From positions 4,885 through 68,884 of the forward strand of contig JBGTHQ010000022.1 of assembly GCA_041746135.1 (NCBI GenBank): a stretch of DNA of 64,000 nt, given 5' to 3'. Of the stretch, positions 55,514 to 63,692 are shown in pieces. The notes below the pieces were generated by a model. That model was not told where the DNA came from, did not search any database, and saw nothing but the letters and a program-made list of their open reading frames with translations. The DNA is from Alg239-R122 sp041746135 (GTDB taxonomy: Bacteria > Pseudomonadota > Alphaproteobacteria > Sphingomonadales > Sphingomonadaceae). Both the position numbers and the translations under genes were made by a program. Each line of letters starts with the position of its first letter. The first letter of the stretch is position 1.

Positions 55514-56617
55514 TCATTGCGGCAGAGACATTTCCAGTGGGCGGTGTTTGCTGCCCGGCGGTTGCTCACGTCTTTCTGTTTCACGAGCGTCACTGTTCAG
55601 CGAAACTCTTCGCAATGCAGTGAGCGAGAGAAAGTAACCCACAATTGCGGAGCCGCCATAACCCACAATGGGTGTGGGATAGGCCCCCATCGCGGCAGCG
55701 CCGATGATAGCCGCGTAGCAAGCCGCGAAGACCAAAATTTCAGGTGCCGAGCGTAGCGAACGCGATAGAAGAACGGGTAAGAAGAGAAGTCCAATGCCGA
55801 ACCACATCGCCATGCCCAAGCCTGGATGGACATCGAAACTAGTCCAGAGAATGTGGTCGACATAGGGCACTGCCAAGAGATGGTCGGCCTGAGCCAAAGT
55901 CGCTAGGAAAGCCACTCCGGTTACGAAACAGGCGGCTATGTTTTGCCGAGTGCGGCGAAACACAGCCAATACAGAGATCGCGGCAAAAATCGCGCCTGCC
56001 ATCGCGCGATCTGGCTGGATCGCCATTGCTGCCGCGCTGACAATTATTGCGAGCAGCGTCCACACATTGGATATTTTAGCGTAAAGTATTACGATTAACG
56101 GGAGCAGCAACAAACTGGTCTGCACGAACATTGGCCCAGCCTTGATCCAGCGGCTCGCGCCTTCCATGCTATTGCCAAACAGCGCCGTACCGATAAGTAT
56201 AAGAGCGCCTGAAACCGCAAAAACGGTTGCAAGGCGCGGGGTCAATTGCGTTGTCCATTGTAATGTTGCCAACAAAATCAAGCCGATGAGAACGGCCGCG
56301 ATATTGGCTGTGATCATAAAGGACGGCGCATCGGCGGCAAGGAGATATATAATGCCAATCGCTACAGCGCCCAGCCCGCCCGCTATTGGAATGGCGAGAG
56401 AAGTTTTGGCGCTTCCGTTATCCAAAACGCAATTATCGAAATGGGATGCCTCTACAGTAAGCCTGAACCGTAGGGCGGCAAAAAGACAGCCCAGCGCATA
56501 ATGAAACGCTTCGCGACTGTTTGTTGTGTGGGCAATTTCTGCGCGCATCGCTTCAGCCCATTGCTGCATGTGTTTAGGCGTTACAAAGCCGATTAGATGA
56601 ACGAGTATGCCGATCAT
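55514..56617 (-). CDS. Divergent FtsW/RodA (SEDS)-like membrane protein with PadR-linked N-terminus
   Basis: A 367-residue membrane protein. The start QQWAEAMRAEIAHTTNSREAFHYALGCLFAAL matches the motif of the other PadR module. The rest has about 8-9 helices and contains GASRWIKAGPMFVQTSLLLLP and AIQPDRAMAGAI, recalling the FtsW/RodA signatures GxRRWI-x2-G-x4-QPSE and LQPDxG. The Glu of QPSE and the catalytic-loop Asp cannot be identified, so glycosyltransferase activity is doubtful. Its ATG overlaps the PadR stop by 4 bp. Confidence 0.6.
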   Translation of the reverse strand: MIGILVHLIGFVTPKHMQQWAEAMRAEIAHTTNSREAFHYALGCLFAALRFRLTVEASHFDNCVLDNGSAKTSLAIPIAGGLGAVAIGIIYLLAADAPSFMITANIAAVLIGLILLATLQWTTQLTPRLATVFAVSGALILIGTALFGNSMEGASRWIKAGPMFVQTSLLLLPLIVILYAKISNVWTLLAIIVSAAAMAIQPDRAMAGAIFAAISVLAVFRRTRQNIAACFVTGVAFLATLAQADHLLAVPYVDHILWTSFDVHPGLGMAMWFGIGLLFLPVLLSRSLRSAPEILVFAACYAAIIGAAAMGAYPTPIVGYGGSAIVGYFLSLTALRRVSLNSDARETERREQPPGSKHRPLEMSLPQ

Positions 56618-56925
56618 GATTGTGTTCCAAGCGCGCTATTCGTGCCTTTTGCCGCCAAATCCTCTTTTCTTAATTCTTGTACAAAAACCCGGCCTTTAGC
56701 CGTTAATTGGTATATATGGCGGGGCGGTCTTCCAGTCTCTGCCGATGGTGCCCAATGCGCGGCCATCAAGCCCTGGCCTTCCAAGCGTGCCAGCATTGGA
56801 TACAGCGTTCCCGGCTTGACTCCGGTCATTTGCATAATGTCGTAGCCATGCAATCCATCCTTATTTTCATCGAGGCTGAACAAGGCGGCGCGCGTGGCGG
56901 GCGAGGGTGATCGGAATCTCTTCAT
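56614..56925 (-). CDS. PadR-family transcriptional regulator
   Basis: A 103-residue winged-helix protein: ATRAALFSLDENKDGLHGYDIMQMTGVKPGTLYPMLARLEGQGLMAAHW and RPPRHIYQLTAKGRVFVQEL are the PadR core and wing. It is a paralogue of the regulator at 54010 (shared GYD-M, GTLYP-L-RL, PPRHIYxLT). The start at MKRFRSP is preferred; ATG 56931 is two codons upstream. A 14-bp palindrome lies 11 bp upstream. It is coupled by ATGA to the SEDS-like gene. Confidence 0.88.
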   Translation of the reverse strand: MKRFRSPSPATRAALFSLDENKDGLHGYDIMQMTGVKPGTLYPMLARLEGQGLMAAHWAPSAETGRPPRHIYQLTAKGRVFVQELRKEDLAAKGTNSALGTQS

Positions 56926-56935
56926 ACACATTATA

Positions 56936-56949
56936 TCGATATATATCGA
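56936..56949 (-). promoter_or_regulatory. Operator palindrome of the second PadR module
   Basis: Perfect palindrome TCGATATATATCGA just upstream of padR, preceded on the minus strand by TTGACTTTAA as a likely -35 region and followed by TATAAT. The same TTGACTTTAA-plus-palindrome layout occurs at the first module. Confidence 0.65.
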
Positions 56950-57084
56950 CTTAAAGTCAAGCACTCTATTATACGGGCTATGGTCCGTGATCAGAATTAA
57001 TATTGTGCAGGCGCGTCCAGCCCAAAAACACGAAAGAATTTAAAAAAATAGCGGTTATAAACTGCCGGCCTGCTTCCCGCCCCA

Positions 57085-57214
57085 TGACAGACATCAAACA
57101 CAATCGCCACCCGGCAATGGTAGCATTCGATGACATGCTCCCTCGACAAACCATCGCCGCGCGACTAGTCTGCCGCCTTATCCCCGGGGAGCCTGTATCG
57201 GTGCAGGTTGAGAG
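57085..57214 (+). repeat. Intact partner of the thiC-leader duplication
   Basis: Plus-strand segment matching 55363-55494; it runs into the functional TPP riboswitch. The two copies are direct repeats flanking the second PadR module. Confidence 0.75.
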
Positions 57215-57274
57215 CGGAAACTCCGCGACCCGTTGAACCTGATCCAGCTAACACTGGCGGAGGGAGGGAGCGGC
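57184..57274 (+). promoter_or_regulatory. TPP riboswitch (THI element) of thiC
   Basis: Shows the conserved THI-box parts in order: GGGGAGCC, GGTTGAGAG, ACCCGTTGAACCTGATCC, GCTAACACTGGCGGAGGGAGG. Thiamine pyrophosphate binding should turn off thiC expression. It lies about 55 nt before the start codon, so control of translation is likely. Confidence 0.93.
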
Positions 57275-57327
57275 ATCCGCGCTAGATACGCCCCCGCCCC
57301 ATCTCCGCCACCACAAGGAGAATGACT

Positions 57328-59241
57328 ATGGGCGACGCACCTGCAAGAACCGAAAAAGAAGAGGGCCGGATCGGGGTCACGACAGGCCCCATAAGAGGCT
57401 CCAAAAAAGTTCATGTCGCCGCGCATAGCGGTTCGGGTATCCGCGTCGCGATGCGCGAGATTAGCCTTGAGGGCGGCGAAACGCCCGTGCGCGTGTATGA
57501 CACGTCCGGCCCCTATACCGACCCCGCTGCCCAAATCGACATTCATGTGGGCCTGTCGCAATTGCGCCGCGACTGGATCATGGGCCGCGGCGATGTCGAG
57601 GAATATGTGGGCCGCGACATGCGCCCCGAAGATAACGGCCAGCTCGGCCCCGACCGCTCCGGCGGTGTAGAACCCTTTCCCATCAAAGTCGCCAAGCCTT
57701 TGCGTGCCAAATCCGGCGCCAATGTCAGCCAGATGCACTATGCGCGGCAAGGCATCATCACGCCAGAAATGGAATATGTCGCCGAGCGCGAAAATCTCGG
57801 CCGTGAAAAGCTCGCGCAATATATCCGCGATGGCGAGAGCTTCGGTGCGTCGATCCCCGATTATGTCACCCCCGAATTTGTGCGCGACGAGATTGCCCGC
57901 GGCCGCGCGATCATCCCCAATAATATCAACCACCCCGAATCCGAACCGATGGCGATCGGCCGCAATTTTCTGGTCAAGATCAATGCCAATATCGGCAACA
58001 GCGCGGTCGCGTCCGATGTCGCCAGTGAAGTCGACAAGATGGTCTGGTCGATCCGCTGGGGCGCCGACACGGTCATGGATCTTTCGACCGGCCGCAATAT
58101 CCACGACACCCGCGAATGGATCATCCGCAACAGCCCCGTGCCGATCGGCACCGTGCCGATCTACCAGGCGCTGGAAAAAGTCGGCGGCGTGGCCGAGGAC
58201 CTGACCTGGGAGATTTTCCGCGATACCTTGATCGAACAGGCCGAACAGGGCGTCGATTATTTCACCATCCACGCCGGCGTGCGCCTGCCCTACGTCCCGA
58301 TGGCGGCCAAGCGCGTCACCGGCATCGTCAGCCGCGGCGGATCGATCATGGCCAAATGGTGCCTCGCGCATCACAAGGAAAGCTTCCTCTACGAACATTT
58401 CGACGACATTACCGAGATCATGAAAGCGTATGACATCGCTTACAGCCTTGGCGATGGCCTCCGCCCCGGCAGCATTGCCGATGCCAATGACGAAGCGCAA
58501 TTCTCCGAACTCTACACGCTCGGCGAACTGACCCACCGCGCCTGGAAATCCGATGTGCAGGTGATGATCGAAGGCCCCGGCCATGTGCCGATGCACAAGA
58601 TCAAGGAGAATATGGAAAAGCAACTGGAGGTGTGCGGCGAAGCACCGTTCTACACATTGGGCCCGCTCACCACCGATATCGCGCCGGGCTACGACCATAT
58701 CACCAGCGGCATCGGCGCGGCGCAGATCGGCTGGTACGGCACGGCGATGCTGTGTTACGTCACGCCGAAAGAGCATCTGGGCCTGCCCGACCGCGACGAT
58801 GTCAAGGTCGGCGTGGTCACCTACAAGCTCGCCGCGCACGCCGCCGACCTTGCCAAGGGCCACCCCGCCGCGCAGGTCCGCGATGACGCGCTGAGCAAAG
58901 CGCGCTTCGAATTCCGCTGGCGCGACCAGTTCAACTTGTCGCTCGACCCCGACACGGCGGAGGAATATCACGACCAGACGCTCCCCGCAGAAGGCGCCAA
59001 GACCGCCCATTTCTGTTCGATGTGCGGGCCCAAATTCTGCAGCATGAAAATAAGCCAGGAAGTCCGCGACTTTGCCAGCAAACAGAACCAGAGCGCCGAA
59101 GGCTTTCTGGCAGCCGAAAAACTGGGCAGCGAAACCGCCGCCGCGAGCAAGGCCGCAGCCGAAGCCGGTATGCGCGAAATGGCGGAAGTGTATAAGGAAA
59201 AGGGCGACCGGCTGTATTTGCCGGCGGATGAGGTGGAATAA
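57328..59241 (+). CDS. thiC: Phosphomethylpyrimidine synthase ThiC
   Basis: Radical-SAM enzyme converting aminoimidazole ribotide to hydroxymethylpyrimidine phosphate for thiamine. It is 637 residues, with family blocks MHYARQGIITPEMEYVA, IPNNINHPESEPMAIGRNF, the NANIGNSAV segment, GPGHVPMHKIKEN and GPLTTDIAPGYDHI. The C-terminal cluster motif CSMCGPKFC (C-x2-C-x4-C) is near 562-570. The ATG at 57328 is chosen because AGGAGAATGACT gives it a proper 8-bp spacing; an ATG at 57322 is too close to the AGGAG. It is controlled by the TPP riboswitch. Confidence 0.98.
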   Translation: MGDAPARTEKEEGRIGVTTGPIRGSKKVHVAAHSGSGIRVAMREISLEGGETPVRVYDTSGPYTDPAAQIDIHVGLSQLRRDWIMGRGDVEEYVGRDMRPEDNGQLGPDRSGGVEPFPIKVAKPLRAKSGANVSQMHYARQGIITPEMEYVAERENLGREKLAQYIRDGESFGASIPDYVTPEFVRDEIARGRAIIPNNINHPESEPMAIGRNFLVKINANIGNSAVASDVASEVDKMVWSIRWGADTVMDLSTGRNIHDTREWIIRNSPVPIGTVPIYQALEKVGGVAEDLTWEIFRDTLIEQAEQGVDYFTIHAGVRLPYVPMAAKRVTGIVSRGGSIMAKWCLAHHKESFLYEHFDDITEIMKAYDIAYSLGDGLRPGSIADANDEAQFSELYTLGELTHRAWKSDVQVMIEGPGHVPMHKIKENMEKQLEVCGEAPFYTLGPLTTDIAPGYDHITSGIGAAQIGWYGTAMLCYVTPKEHLGLPDRDDVKVGVVTYKLAAHAADLAKGHPAAQVRDDALSKARFEFRWRDQFNLSLDPDTAEEYHDQTLPAEGAKTAHFCSMCGPKFCSMKISQEVRDFASKQNQSAEGFLAAEKLGSETAAASKAAAEAGMREMAEVYKEKGDRLYLPADEVE

Positions 59242-59253
59242 CGGAGGCCGGGC

Positions 59254-59571
59254 ATGGCGCAGGACAAGATTGACGAACTGGACGATGACCGCACCCGCAA
59301 GCAGCTTCCGCAAATCGGGCTGATCCTGTCTGCGCTCTATGTCGCCGGGCTAGTGCTCTATCTGGTCGTGCAGGGGCAGAACCCGGCCGAGCTCAAGCTC
59401 AACGAGCTCGGCGATTTCCTAGGCGGCGTGTCGAGCCCGCTTGCGTTTCTGTGGCTCGTGCTCGGCTTTTTCCAGCAAAGCCGCGAGATCCGCTTGTCGG
59501 GCAAGGCGCTCAGCCTGCAGGCCCGCGAAATGCGGCGCAGCGTGGACGAACATCGCCGATTGGCAGAGTAA
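59254..59571 (+). CDS. Two-helix membrane protein, unknown, possibly truncated
   Basis: A 105-residue protein with two hydrophobic segments (about 20-40 and 57-75: GLILSALYVAGLVLYLVVQG and GVSSPLAFLWLVLGFF) and a charged helical tail (SGKALSLQAREMRRSVDEHRR) that ends abruptly. Similar bacterial proteins, as I recall, continue into a longer coiled coil and beta domain, so a 3' truncation is possible; the following 420 bp is non-coding and has a tandem repeat at the break. It starts 12 bp after thiC. Confidence 0.6.
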   Translation: MAQDKIDELDDDRTRKQLPQIGLILSALYVAGLVLYLVVQGQNPAELKLNELGDFLGGVSSPLAFLWLVLGFFQQSREIRLSGKALSLQAREMRRSVDEHRRLAE

Positions 59572-59992
59572 ATTCTGCGGGCGTATGTGTGTACCGAAGA
59601 TGTGTGTACCGAAGACCGTTATTGCTCTTTGGTATTTCCAGTCGATATTCCTACGCCGGTTACTGCCGCATTTTCACGCCAATGAAATGTGCAGGATGCG
59701 GCTCGAAACCGCATTGTCAAACTGGCTGGCCCCTTAACGTATGCTTCGGATTTTAGGGGGCGCGCACCAGTTTATCTCATTCAATTGAATTAATTGGGAA
59801 CCTAAGGCGTTTCGGCGGGTAAGTAGAGTATCGCAACCTAAAAGGTTGGCGAGATTGGCTGTGACGCAGTTTTTTCCAAACCGGATGAATTTGCGGACGA
59901 CAGCGATAACTGGCTGGCTTTGACCGTGATGTGATCGAGGAACTGCTCGATTAGAAATAACTCAAACAATAACAATTCCGAGGAGAATAATT
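59572..59992. other. Non-coding stretch after the truncated-looking gene
   Basis: About 420 bp without a supported gene. It contains the tandem 15-mer, frames broken by frequent stops, and an AT-richer end with the promoter and AGGAG ribosome site of the next gene. It may be decayed coding sequence. Confidence 0.4.
59585..59614. repeat. Tandem 15-bp duplication
   Basis: ATGTGTGTACCGAAG occurs twice in tandem, 14 bp after the stop of the two-helix membrane protein gene. It may be a replication-slippage scar at the end of a decayed gene. Confidence 0.7.
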
Positions 59993-60523
59993 ATGGCTGA
60001 AATTCCTGTAGAACGTAAAGGGGGTATACCCTGGTGGGTGTGGCTCTTGCTGTTACTTTTGGCAGCAGTGCTTGTCTGGTTCATGCTTGTCGATGACAAT
60101 GACACTGACGTTATCGAAAACGACGTCGCCGTCGAACAGGTCGAACCTATAGACACTGTCGATACCATGGATATGGCCGATACCGGTCCCATTACCACGA
60201 TGGATGCCCTTATGGCCGCGCCGCTTGCCACCATGGTGGGTCGTGAAGTTTCGTTCGACTCTATTCCGGTTGAATCCGTAACGGGCGATATGGCATTTTA
60301 TGTCGGCGAAAACGAAGCCAACCGCACCTATGTCGTGTTCGACGAAGTCAGAACGCCCAATATGGTCAAGGAAGGCAAAGTGGATGTCAATCCCGGTTCG
60401 CTCGTCAAGATCAACGGACGTATCATGTCCGCCAACGATGCGATGCCCAGCGGTATAACAGCAAAGGTTCCTACTGGTACCGATGCCTATATCTTCGCCG
60501 ATACCATCGACGTTGTAAAATAA
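59993..60523 (+). CDS. Membrane-anchored hypothetical protein
   Basis: A 176-residue protein with one N-terminal anchor helix (13-33: PWWVWLLLLLLAAVLVWFML), an acidic Asp/Glu/Met/Thr linker (35-70) and a beta-rich domain (about 75-175, resembling a small OB-like fold: LATMVGREVSFDSIPVESV...GSLVKINGRI). The anchor orientation puts the domain outside the cytoplasm. AGGAGAATAATT precedes the ATG. It is followed by PRC-barrel/DUF2382 stress-type genes. Function unknown. Confidence 0.68.
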   Translation: MAEIPVERKGGIPWWVWLLLLLLAAVLVWFMLVDDNDTDVIENDVAVEQVEPIDTVDTMDMADTGPITTMDALMAAPLATMVGREVSFDSIPVESVTGDMAFYVGENEANRTYVVFDEVRTPNMVKEGKVDVNPGSLVKINGRIMSANDAMPSGITAKVPTGTDAYIFADTIDVVK

Positions 60524-60670
60524 TCCAGCGCGGCAATCCCGCACTGTTCCGCGATCCGGATCGCATATCCGGCAAATGAAGACGCGATTGTCCCGCTGCG
60601 AAAAGCGGCGGGACGAGATGCGGTCTTTCCCGACGGCCCCAGTGCCGCAACTCAACCTAAGGAAATATAT

Positions 60671-61342
60671 ATGAAACATGATACAAGACTTGATGAACTC
60701 GACAGCCTCAGCGACTGGCAACTCGAACATAGCGAACAGGATATTCGCAACCGTCCATTGCGCGACGCGAATGGCCAGAAACTGGGCATTATCGACGATC
60801 TGCTGGTCGACAAGTCCGGCGAACGTGTTGCTGCTGTCCGGCTCGAAGACGGCCGCGCCTGCGCCGTGGAAAACATCGAAATCTTCGATGACTATGTCGT
60901 ATTCTATCCCGAAGGCGCCGCGGCAACCGCCCGCACCGCCCACAAAAATGTCGATCATGATAATGCCGAGCGTATCCGCGAAGTCACCGAAGAAGTCGCG
61001 ATCGGCAAACGTGCCGTCGAAGGCGATACCATCCACGTGCGTTCGCGTGTCGTGACTGATGACGTTTCCGAAAATGTCCGGCTTCGTGACGAACATGTCG
61101 ACGTCAAACGCCGTGATGTGAATGTCGCGGTGACGGGTGCCGAGGCGGATAAATTGTTCCAGGACCGTACCATCGAAGTCACCGAAGTCGACGAGGAAGC
61201 CGTCGTCGCCAAAACGGCCAAAGTGACCGGCGAAGTGGTCGTTTCAAAGGATGTCGACGAAAAAGTCGAACATGTCACAGAAACGGTACGCCGCACCGAA
61301 GTCGATGTAGATCGCGACGCGAAAAATACGCGCCGAACCTGA
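60671..61342 (+). CDS. PRC-barrel and DUF2382 protein
   Basis: A 223-residue protein. The N-terminal PRC-barrel (about 25-85: IRNRPLRDANGQKLGIIDDLLVD) is followed by a DUF2382/YsnF-like domain (about 100-215) made of repeating charged beta strands (EEVAIGKRAVEGDTIHVRSRV, VNVAVTGAEADKLFQDRTIEV). The combination is common in stress-responsive bacterial proteins related to AvaK/YsnF. A terminator hairpin separates it from the next DUF2382 gene. Confidence 0.85.
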   Translation: MKHDTRLDELDSLSDWQLEHSEQDIRNRPLRDANGQKLGIIDDLLVDKSGERVAAVRLEDGRACAVENIEIFDDYVVFYPEGAAATARTAHKNVDHDNAERIREVTEEVAIGKRAVEGDTIHVRSRVVTDDVSENVRLRDEHVDVKRRDVNVAVTGAEADKLFQDRTIEVTEVDEEAVVAKTAKVTGEVVVSKDVDEKVEHVTETVRRTEVDVDRDAKNTRRT

Positions 61343-61360
61343 ATCCAAGCATTTTTCCGG

Positions 61361-61397
61361 AAAATGCCGCCCGGCTCATATGCCCGGCGGCATTTTT
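61361..61397 (+). terminator. Terminator after the PRC-barrel gene
   Basis: AAAATGCCGCC...GGCGGCATTTTT stem-loop with a trailing T run, 18 bp after the stop. The next gene, 18 bp further on, is therefore read partly by readthrough or from its own promoter. Confidence 0.8.
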
Positions 61398-61415
61398 CGT
61401 TTTAGGAGAGACAAT

Positions 61416-61805
61416 ATGGCTCATAAGAAAACCGATACTATCGATCGGACGGAACGCCGCATTCCCATTGTTGAAGAGCAGGTTGACATCACCAAGCGCG
61501 CAGTCGAGACGGGCCGCGTTACCGTGCGCTCGGTGGTGGAGGAACATGAAGAACTGGTGCAGGCCAGCCTGATGCAACAGGATGTGCGTGTCGAACGCGT
61601 GCCGTTCGACCGGGAAATCGACGAGGCGCCGGTCGTGCGCGAAGAGAACGGGGTGACGATCATTCCCGTGGTCGATGAAATCCTGGTGATCGAAAAACGG
61701 CTGGTGCTGCGCGAGGAAATCCACGTGCACAAAACGCAGCAGACTGTCGACGTCGAAAAGCCGGTGACGATGCGATCGACCAACGTAACGATCGAAAAGG
61801 AATGA
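61416..61805 (+). CDS. DUF2382 (YsnF-like) protein
   Basis: A 129-residue single DUF2382 domain: RRIPIVEEQVDITKRAVETGRVTVRSVVEE, then a second half VPFDREIDEAPVVREENGVTIIPVVDEILVIEKRLVLREEIHV, the duplicated strand pattern of the family. The ATG follows TAGGAGAG; a longer frame would run through the terminator. It pairs with the PRC-barrel/DUF2382 gene before it. General stress role is inferred from the family only. Confidence 0.85.
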   Translation: MAHKKTDTIDRTERRIPIVEEQVDITKRAVETGRVTVRSVVEEHEELVQASLMQQDVRVERVPFDREIDEAPVVREENGVTIIPVVDEILVIEKRLVLREEIHVHKTQQTVDVEKPVTMRSTNVTIEKE

Positions 61806-61908
61806 GGCGGGGTTGCTAAATTACAAAAAAAGCCGTTTATATCTTCCGACAAGCGCAGCGGAGCGAGACACATTCGAAATAGCGGGGTCAATGGCACGTT
61901 GCTTCTTT

Positions 61909-61996
61909 GTCATGCTGAACTTGATTCAGCATCCAGAGCAGCTTAGCCTGATCTCGACAAAAGCCGCTCTGGATCCCGGATCAAGTCCGGGATGAC
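61909..61996. repeat. Palindromic intergenic repeat, family A
   Basis: Starts GTCATGCTGAACTTGATTCA and ends GATCCCGGATCAAGTCCGGGATGAC, with CCAGAGC / GCTCTGG pairing in the middle. It is a near match of the copy at 35107-35190. The remaining 300 bp between the DUF2382 gene and the Cys-rich gene hold nothing else visible. Confidence 0.8.
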
Positions 61997-62121
61997 CCCA
62001 TAAATCAGAAGAAAGAACCAGCTTGCACCATAGCTATCTTTCGGGGATCAAGATTGTTTATATGGTGTAGCAAGTATTGATCTTTGATTATAAATAATTA
62101 CCGCTATAAAAATGTCCGTGT

Positions 62122-62946
62122 ATGATTAACCTCCCGCCTGTTATTGAAAACATTAAAGCGTTATTGGCTGAGGATTCCGAAGCAAGCGTCATTTATGCTG
62201 CTTTGGAAGCGCGTCTTGCCTTGGAGAAGGTCTGCTATGACAGGCTGCGCCAGCGGCACGACTATATCTCCCACGACCAGTTGCGACGGTGGCAACCGGG
62301 CGCTGTGGTCAACACGCTCATGGCTGAGGTGGACGAGCACCTTGGCAAGACCATGACCTTGAGTATTAGCAAGACCCCAGCAAATCCTGACGCGAAACCC
62401 GAAGATAAGGACTATGTAGAGGTCGGCACTGAAATAGGGTTCGCCCCGAAGCGCATTGCGCGACTGTGGCAAGCGCTCGCCAACCTTGCCCTCCATGTGC
62501 GTCTGCCGGAACACCGCGATGACCAAATACCAGCCTACGGCGACAAGGCGCAGATTCGCGCCAAAATTGAAGAGGTAGTCGTAGAACTTGAGCGACTGGC
62601 AAAAGGAACGATGACCTTCTCGGGCTTTGGGGAAGAAATCAGTTTCATGTGTTCTTGCGGAGAGAAGAATAAGAAACGAGCGGGATTGTTGTTAGAGGGA
62701 AAACAAGTCCATTGCATCAATCCAGAATGTAAGCAGACATGGAAAACGGTCAAGGAAGAGAACGGCTTCGGGTTCGAGCTAGTAACCGTTCCCGTCGACT
62801 GCGAGAAATGCAAGTCACCCAACCATATGCCATGGCGGTTCTTCCTAGACATGAAGCACGACGAGATGGGCACTTTCACGTGCTACAATTGCCAGAATAA
62901 GAATTATGTGCAGTGGCAGCTTATGCAAGTGAAGAGAACTAACTGA
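62122..62946 (+). CDS. Hypothetical protein with C-terminal Cys-rich zinc ribbons
   Basis: A 274-residue protein I do not recognise. The N-terminal 170 residues are helical (ALEARLALEKVCYDRLRQRHDYIS... and LWQALANLALHVRLPEHRDD), somewhat like DUF4145-type abortive-defence helper domains, but I would not assign it. The C-terminal 95 residues hold two Cys pairs twice: CSCG...CINPEC and CEKC...CYNC, consistent with two zinc ribbons. Composition is AT-richer than core genes, and palindromic repeats lie on both sides, suggesting an accessory gene. Confidence 0.6.
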   Translation: MINLPPVIENIKALLAEDSEASVIYAALEARLALEKVCYDRLRQRHDYISHDQLRRWQPGAVVNTLMAEVDEHLGKTMTLSISKTPANPDAKPEDKDYVEVGTEIGFAPKRIARLWQALANLALHVRLPEHRDDQIPAYGDKAQIRAKIEEVVVELERLAKGTMTFSGFGEEISFMCSCGEKNKKRAGLLLEGKQVHCINPECKQTWKTVKEENGFGFELVTVPVDCEKCKSPNHMPWRFFLDMKHDEMGTFTCYNCQNKNYVQWQLMQVKRTN

Positions 62947-62992
62947 CAGTTTTTATTAAAGTAAGCGCATTTACAACTGCTCACCCGCTCCA

Positions 62993-63080
62993 GTCACCCC
63001 GGCAGACGCCGGGGTCTCCTTTTCTTTTGGGTTTTGTCAGAGATAAGAGCAAGGAGATACCGGCGTTCGCCGGTATGACG
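62993..63080. repeat. Palindromic intergenic repeat, family B, left copy
   Basis: Begins GTCACCCCGGCAGACGCCGG and ends ATACCGGCGTTCGCCGGTATGAC. Two hairpins are joined by a variable spacer. It is nearly the same as the element at 63511-63596 and in the same orientation. Confidence 0.85.
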
Positions 63081-63159
63081 TTTGAGAGCTGGTATCTGTA
63101 TGACAAAGGACTTCTGCCGGAATGATGATGGGCGTTCGTAGAAATGACAGTTACACCAA

Positions 63160-63450
63160 CTATCCGTTAATCCGGTCGAACAAATCATTCCATTCAGGAT
63201 TGCTTGCCGTAATCAATTCATCTTTCCATGCGCGTTTCCACTCCTTGAGCGCTTTTTCACGCACGATTGCTTCATGGATGGTGGCGAAAGGCTCGACATG
63301 CACCAGCTTGGTGCATCTATAGCGGCGCGTGAACGCGCCGCCCTTGCCGCCGCGATGCTGAATGATGCGGGCAGGCAAATTTGCCGTGACGCCGATGTAA
63401 AGCACGTTATGGTACTGATTTGTCAGCATATAGACCCAGCCGCCTTGCAT
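63160..63450 (-). CDS. GIY-YIG nuclease-family protein
   Basis: A 96-residue single-domain GIY-YIG protein (UPF0213-like): WVYMLTNQYHNVLYIGVTANLPARIIQHR gives the paired tyrosines and catalytic Arg; FTRRYRCTKLVHVEPFATIHEAIVREKALKEWKRAWKDELI carries the family Glu and helix. The start at MQGGWVYML gives normal length; the open frame continues upstream only by translating the neighbouring palindromic repeat. The gene is bracketed by two family-B repeats. Confidence 0.88.
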   Translation of the reverse strand: MQGGWVYMLTNQYHNVLYIGVTANLPARIIQHRGGKGGAFTRRYRCTKLVHVEPFATIHEAIVREKALKEWKRAWKDELITASNPEWNDLFDRING

Positions 63451-63510
63451 GGCTTTGTGTAACCCAAACTGCTGGGGTTTTCCATATCCTTTATCGTCAC
63501 TCCCACTCCC

Positions 63511-63596
63511 GTCACCCCGGCGGACGCCGGGGTCTCCTTTTGTTGTGTGGGGTATCGGAAGTAACAAAGAAGATACCGGCGTGCGTCGGTATGACG
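63511..63596. repeat. Palindromic intergenic repeat, family B, right copy
   Basis: Begins GTCACCCCGGCGGACGCCGG, shares GGTCTCCTTTT, and ends ATACCGGCGTGCGTCGGTATGAC. Same orientation as the left copy 430 bp away. Confidence 0.85.
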
Positions 63597-63692
63597 GATA
63601 GGGATATGGCGGAGGGCGGTACGACTGGTGCGAACGGACTGAATCATAAAGCCCTTTCCTACAACTAACCATATAGGTTATATGATGCGGTT

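Noticed and set aside
57178..59313. 711-codon minus-strand frame opposite thiC
   Set aside because: thiC is unmistakable on the plus strand. The antisense frame is His/Gly/Asp-rich shadow sequence produced by GC-rich codon bias.
59585..59614. CRISPR-like repeat
   Set aside because: Only two tandem copies with no spacer and no cas genes.
61813..61995. 60-codon frame across the family-A repeat
   Set aside because: It is made mostly of repeat sequence; similar frames arise wherever this repeat lies.
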